In this document: piece after piece, positions 61,485-64,000 of the stretch | Layout: each line of letters starts with the position of its first letter | Position numbering within the stretch: position 1 is the first letter of the stretch | NCBI RefSeq assembly: GCF_001676725.1 | Contig: NZ_CP016172.1 | Coordinates: forward strand, 744,001 to 808,000 | Source of the DNA: Bordetella flabilis | Lineage (GTDB): Bacteria; Pseudomonadota; Gammaproteobacteria; Burkholderiales; Burkholderiaceae_B | Length of the DNA stretch: 64,000 bases | Direction: 5' to 3' | Translations under genes and position numbers: made by a program | Notes under the pieces: model-generated | Databases searched by the model: none | What the model saw: the letters and a program-made list of their open reading frames with translations, nothing else | Told to the model about the DNA's origin: nothing

Positions 61485-62378
61485 ATGAGTATTTCCAAAG
61501 TTGCCGTCTACGGCCTGGGCAACATGGGGTATCTGGTCGCCGAGCGCATCGCCGCCGCGCGATTCGTCACCAAAGTCGCCGACCTCGACAAGACGCTGGT
61601 GCAGCGTGCGCAGGACGGCTTCCAGGCCGTGCCGATCAACGGCCCGGAAGATCTGGCCGATGTCGATGTAGTGGTGCTGTCCTTGCCCAGCCCGGCCATC
61701 TCCCTGGCCGTACTGGGCCAGATCGCCGCCAGGCTGCCCAGCCATGCGGTGGTGCTGGAAACCAGCACGGTCAACCCCAAGGACATCCACGCCAGCAAAA
61801 AGCTGCTGGACTCGTTCGGCCTGCGCATCGTCGATGCCTCGGTCATGGCCGGTGTCAGCCAGATGAAGGCCGGCACCGCCATGCTGCTGATGGGCGGCGA
61901 CCCGGCCGCGGTCGCCGATAGCCAGCCAGTGCTCGACGCCATCGCACCCAAGCAGATCTATTTCGGGGACTCCGGCGCGGGGGCGGCGGCCAAGGTCATC
62001 AACAATGCCGTGGCGCATGCCGTCATGGTGGTCGTGGCCGAGGCGGGCGCATTGGCCACCGCCTCGGGCGTGAGCTGCGAGAAGCTCGTGTCCTTGTTGT
62101 CCGATCCGCAAATGGGCCTGCATCGTCCGCTGACCCACCGCTATGCGGAACGCATCGCCCAGGGCAACTACGAAGGCGGCATGCCGCTGGACGCGGCCCG
62201 CAAGGATTCAGTGCTGGCGCTCGAACTGGCGCAGACGCTGGGTGTGCCGCTGTTCGCCATCCAGGGTTCGCACACCATCTATGAAATCGCCGCCGCTTCC
62301 GGCTATGGCCGTGACGACTACGCGGCCATCGCCAAGGTGTGGGCGGACTGGGGCAAGCCGGCGGTCCCCACGGCATGA
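61485..62378 (+). CDS. 3-Hydroxyisobutyrate-dehydrogenase-family oxidoreductase
   Basis: A 297-residue NAD(P)-dependent beta-hydroxyacid dehydrogenase: VYGLGNMGYLVAERI Rossmann loop, a substrate loop ETSTVNPKDIHAS, a DASVMAGVSQMKAGTAMLL segment where the family usually has DAPVSGG, and the catalytic Lys in GAAAKVINNAVAH. Together with the preceding aldehyde dehydrogenase it could convert a hydroxyacid through a semialdehyde to an acid. A strong terminator follows. Gene order (GntR, ALDH, dehydrogenase, Bug) suggests uptake and oxidation of one organic acid or diol. Confidence 0.85.
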   Translation: MSISKVAVYGLGNMGYLVAERIAAARFVTKVADLDKTLVQRAQDGFQAVPINGPEDLADVDVVVLSLPSPAISLAVLGQIAARLPSHAVVLETSTVNPKDIHASKKLLDSFGLRIVDASVMAGVSQMKAGTAMLLMGGDPAAVADSQPVLDAIAPKQIYFGDSGAGAAAKVINNAVAHAVMVVVAEAGALATASGVSCEKLVSLLSDPQMGLHRPLTHRYAERIAQGNYEGGMPLDAARKDSVLALELAQTLGVPLFAIQGSHTIYEIAAASGYGRDDYAAIAKVWADWGKPAVPTA

Positions 62379-62394
62379 TGTGACGCGTCGCGAG

Positions 62395-62432
62395 GCCGCC
62401 GCAAGGGGACTCCTCTTGCGGCGGGCTTTTTT
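62395..62432 (+). terminator. Rho-independent terminator after the ALDH/dehydrogenase operon
   Basis: A near-perfect stem GCCGCCGCAAG (62,395-62,405) / CTTGCGGCGGGC (62,415-62,426) with a 9-nt loop is followed by T6 at 62,427-62,432. It lies 17 bp after the dehydrogenase stop. Confidence 0.9.
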
Positions 62433-62506
62433 GCGTTAAGTGCGTATCGTGTGCGTGCGCATGGCAGCTTGCGCGGACCAGGCCGCCTGGCCACGGGCCA
62501 GCTTGA

Positions 62507-63466
62507 TCAATCCACCCACTTCTGCCTGGCCCACATGGCGCGGAATTGCGTGTCCGCCGCTTGCAGGCGGGCTTGCCATTTGTCGCCCGGCAGGTAGTCC
62601 ATCTCGGTGAATTGCTGCAGCATGGTCTTCTGGAACTCGGGGTTGTTGGCGATGCGTTCCAGTGCCTTGGCCAGCTTTTGCTCCACTTCGGGCGGCAGGC
62701 CCTTGGGTGCGATCACGCCGCGCTCGGAGGCGAAGACCAGGTCCACGCCCTGTTCCTTGAACGTGGGTACATCCGGCGCCAAGGGCGAACGTTTCTCGCT
62801 GGCCTGGGCCAGGATGCGCAACTTGCTGCCGCTGTAGGGCATGGCCTCGCCCAGGTTCATGCCACCCACGTCGGTGTGGCCGCCCAGCACGGAGTTGCGC
62901 AGCGGGCCGGCGCCGTTGAAGGGTACGTGGTTCAGATCCGTGCCGGTCGCGGCCTCGAACATCACCAGCGCCAGATGATCGTCGGTGCCGACGCCGGTCG
63001 AGCCATAGCTGACCAGGCCGGGTTTCGCGCGGGCCGCGTCGATCAGTTGCTTGAGAGACTGATAGGGGGAGTCGCTTTTGACGCTGAAGGCGCTGGGATC
63101 GCGCACCAGCGTGGCCAGGTAGGTGAAATCGGCGCCGGTGAAACCGGCATTGCGTTCGATGGGCAGCGTCAGCAGGCCGGGCATGTTGGTCATTCCCAGC
63201 GTGTAGCCATCCGGCTTGGCGCGCGCCACCAGGCTCAGCCCCAGCGCGCCCGACGCCCCGGGCTTGTTCACCACCACCACCGACGCGCCCAATTCCTTCT
63301 CCAGGAATACCGCCAGGGTTCGCGCCGTGATGTCGGTACCGCCGCCGGCCGCGAAGCCGACGATGAGTTCCACCGGGCGCTCGGGCCACTGGGCGGCGGC
63401 CGGCACGGCGGCCAGCGCCATCGTGCCCGCGGCGATACCCGCGAGCAAAGTCTTCATACCAAACAT
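62507..63466 (-). CDS. Bug-family tripartite transporter substrate-binding protein
   Basis: A 319-residue periplasmic receptor. The signal peptide (MFGMKTLLAGIAAGTMALAA) is followed by AAQWPERPVELIVGFAAGGG. Other Bug landmarks are VVNKPGASGALG and VPFNGAGPLRNSVLGG. A GGAGAC ribosome site precedes ATG 63466. It converges on the ALDH/dehydrogenase operon, separated by a terminator, and lies downstream of a LysR gene on the same strand. TctA/TctB are not adjacent. Confidence 0.9.
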   Translation of the reverse strand: MFGMKTLLAGIAAGTMALAAVPAAAQWPERPVELIVGFAAGGGTDITARTLAVFLEKELGASVVVVNKPGASGALGLSLVARAKPDGYTLGMTNMPGLLTLPIERNAGFTGADFTYLATLVRDPSAFSVKSDSPYQSLKQLIDAARAKPGLVSYGSTGVGTDDHLALVMFEAATGTDLNHVPFNGAGPLRNSVLGGHTDVGGMNLGEAMPYSGSKLRILAQASEKRSPLAPDVPTFKEQGVDLVFASERGVIAPKGLPPEVEQKLAKALERIANNPEFQKTMLQQFTEMDYLPGDKWQARLQAADTQFRAMWARQKWVD

Positions 63467-63624
63467 GGGAAAGGTCTCCTGGCCTTGTGCGGCCGTACTT
63501 GATCTAAATAATGGCGGCGCGGTGGTCGCCAGCCGCGGCGGCGGCCGGACCCGCCTGCACGGCAGTGTGCCTGCGGCCTTTCATAGCCACAAATAGATAT
63601 TCTTGGGGGACTATTAGGTCTGCG

Positions 63625-64000
63625 CTATATCTGGCGCGGACGCAGCGGGGGCAGGGCGCTTTCGACCTCCGTCGCGACCTGGCGCAGCGTTTCGATGAGG
63701 GCTTGCGCTGCGGGAGAGAGCAGCCGGTCCTGCCGGTGCAGGACGCCTATGGTCCGCTTGGCGCTGTCGTCCTCGATCGGGCGGCTGCGCAAGGCGCCCA
63801 GGCCCAGCGACGGCAGGGCCAGCCGCGGCAGTATGGCGACCCCCAGTCCTTGACCCACGAGTCGCACCGCAGTGGTCATGTGGGTGACGTCGTAGCGCAG
63901 CCCCGCAGTGGCCTTGTCCGCGAACACTGCGCGGTCGAACTGGTGGCGGGCGCTGGAGCCTTGCGCCAGCAACACCAGATCGAACGGGATCAGGTCTTCC
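63625..64000 (-). CDS. LysR-family regulator, C-terminal part (5' end beyond the window)
   Basis: An open frame runs in from the right edge and stops at 63,625. The visible 124 residues are the second half of a LysR substrate-binding domain: EDLIPFDLVLLAQGSSARHQ, then MTTAVRLVGQGLGVAILPRL with the usual glycine hinge, and a C-terminal helix AQALIETLRQVATEV. The DNA-binding domain lies beyond the window. The Bug gene 158 bp downstream on the same strand is a likely target. Confidence 0.82.
   Translation of the reverse strand, partial: EDLIPFDLVLLAQGSSARHQFDRAVFADKATAGLRYDVTHMTTAVRLVGQGLGVAILPRLALPSLGLGALRSRPIEDDSAKRTIGVLHRQDRLLSPAAQALIETLRQVATEVESALPPLRPRQI

Overview
The window looks like a chromosomal segment from a Bordetella/Achromobacter-type betaproteobacterium (Alcaligenaceae, Burkholderiales). 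The evidence is the high GC content, four periplasmic Bug-type tripartite tricarboxylate transporter receptors, many IclR/GntR/LysR/AraC-controlled catabolic clusters, and a protein with a histone-H1-like basic tail. No rRNA, tRNA, CRISPR array, prophage or insertion sequence was seen.

Region 1 (about 1-15,304) is a Vi-antigen-like capsule locus, read entirely on the + strand behind an AT-rich leader. The order is tviB - tviD - tviE - vexA - vexB - vexC - vexD - vexE - tviC - pectate-lyase-like gene. TviB and TviC would make UDP-GalNAcA. TviE (GT4) would polymerise it and TviD (SGNH-like) would O-acetylate it. VexE would acylate the terminal sugar anchor. VexA-D would export the chain. The secreted lyase-like protein may trim or degrade the polygalactosaminuronic acid. 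Compared with the Salmonella viaB order, tviA is absent and tviC is displaced downstream of vexE. Three things are odd. VexC is a KpsT-type nucleotide-binding subunit in which every ATPase motif is replaced. VexB carries about 195 extra N-terminal residues. A 78-bp in-phase repeat array separates tviD from tviE and stays open into tviE.

Region 2 (15,353-31,334) holds catabolic or uptake clusters. On the - strand are an alpha/beta hydrolase (2,6-dihydroxypseudooxynicotine-hydrolase-like), two tandem Bug receptors and a BtrH-like protein. These diverge from an IclR regulator and an ACMSD-like amidohydrolase. Next come a lipoprotein and an ATP-grasp ligase. A second IclR regulator sits between an Ldh2-type dehydrogenase and a Bug-TctB-TctA operon that continues into a second Ldh2-type dehydrogenase and an SDR.

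Region 3 (31,384-47,453) is mixed: a phosphoglycolate-phosphatase-like HAD enzyme, a membrane diguanylate cyclase, a TetR gene with two operator-like palindromes, SDRs, an S4/Mrr-like gene pair, a YegD-like Hsp70, an AraC/SDR divergent pair, TerC, a fused CydDC-like ABC exporter and a divergent LysR.

Region 4 (47,554-64,000) contains a GNAT, a frameshifted serine hydrolase, and a ROK-family protein that looks circularly permuted and has a histone-like tail. It also has a second AraC/SDR module, an orphan PAS-PAS hybrid histidine kinase, oxidoreductases, and a decayed tetR whose operator palindromes persist. It ends with a GntR-controlled aldehyde dehydrogenase plus beta-hydroxyacid dehydrogenase pair, a fourth Bug receptor, and a LysR truncated by the window edge.
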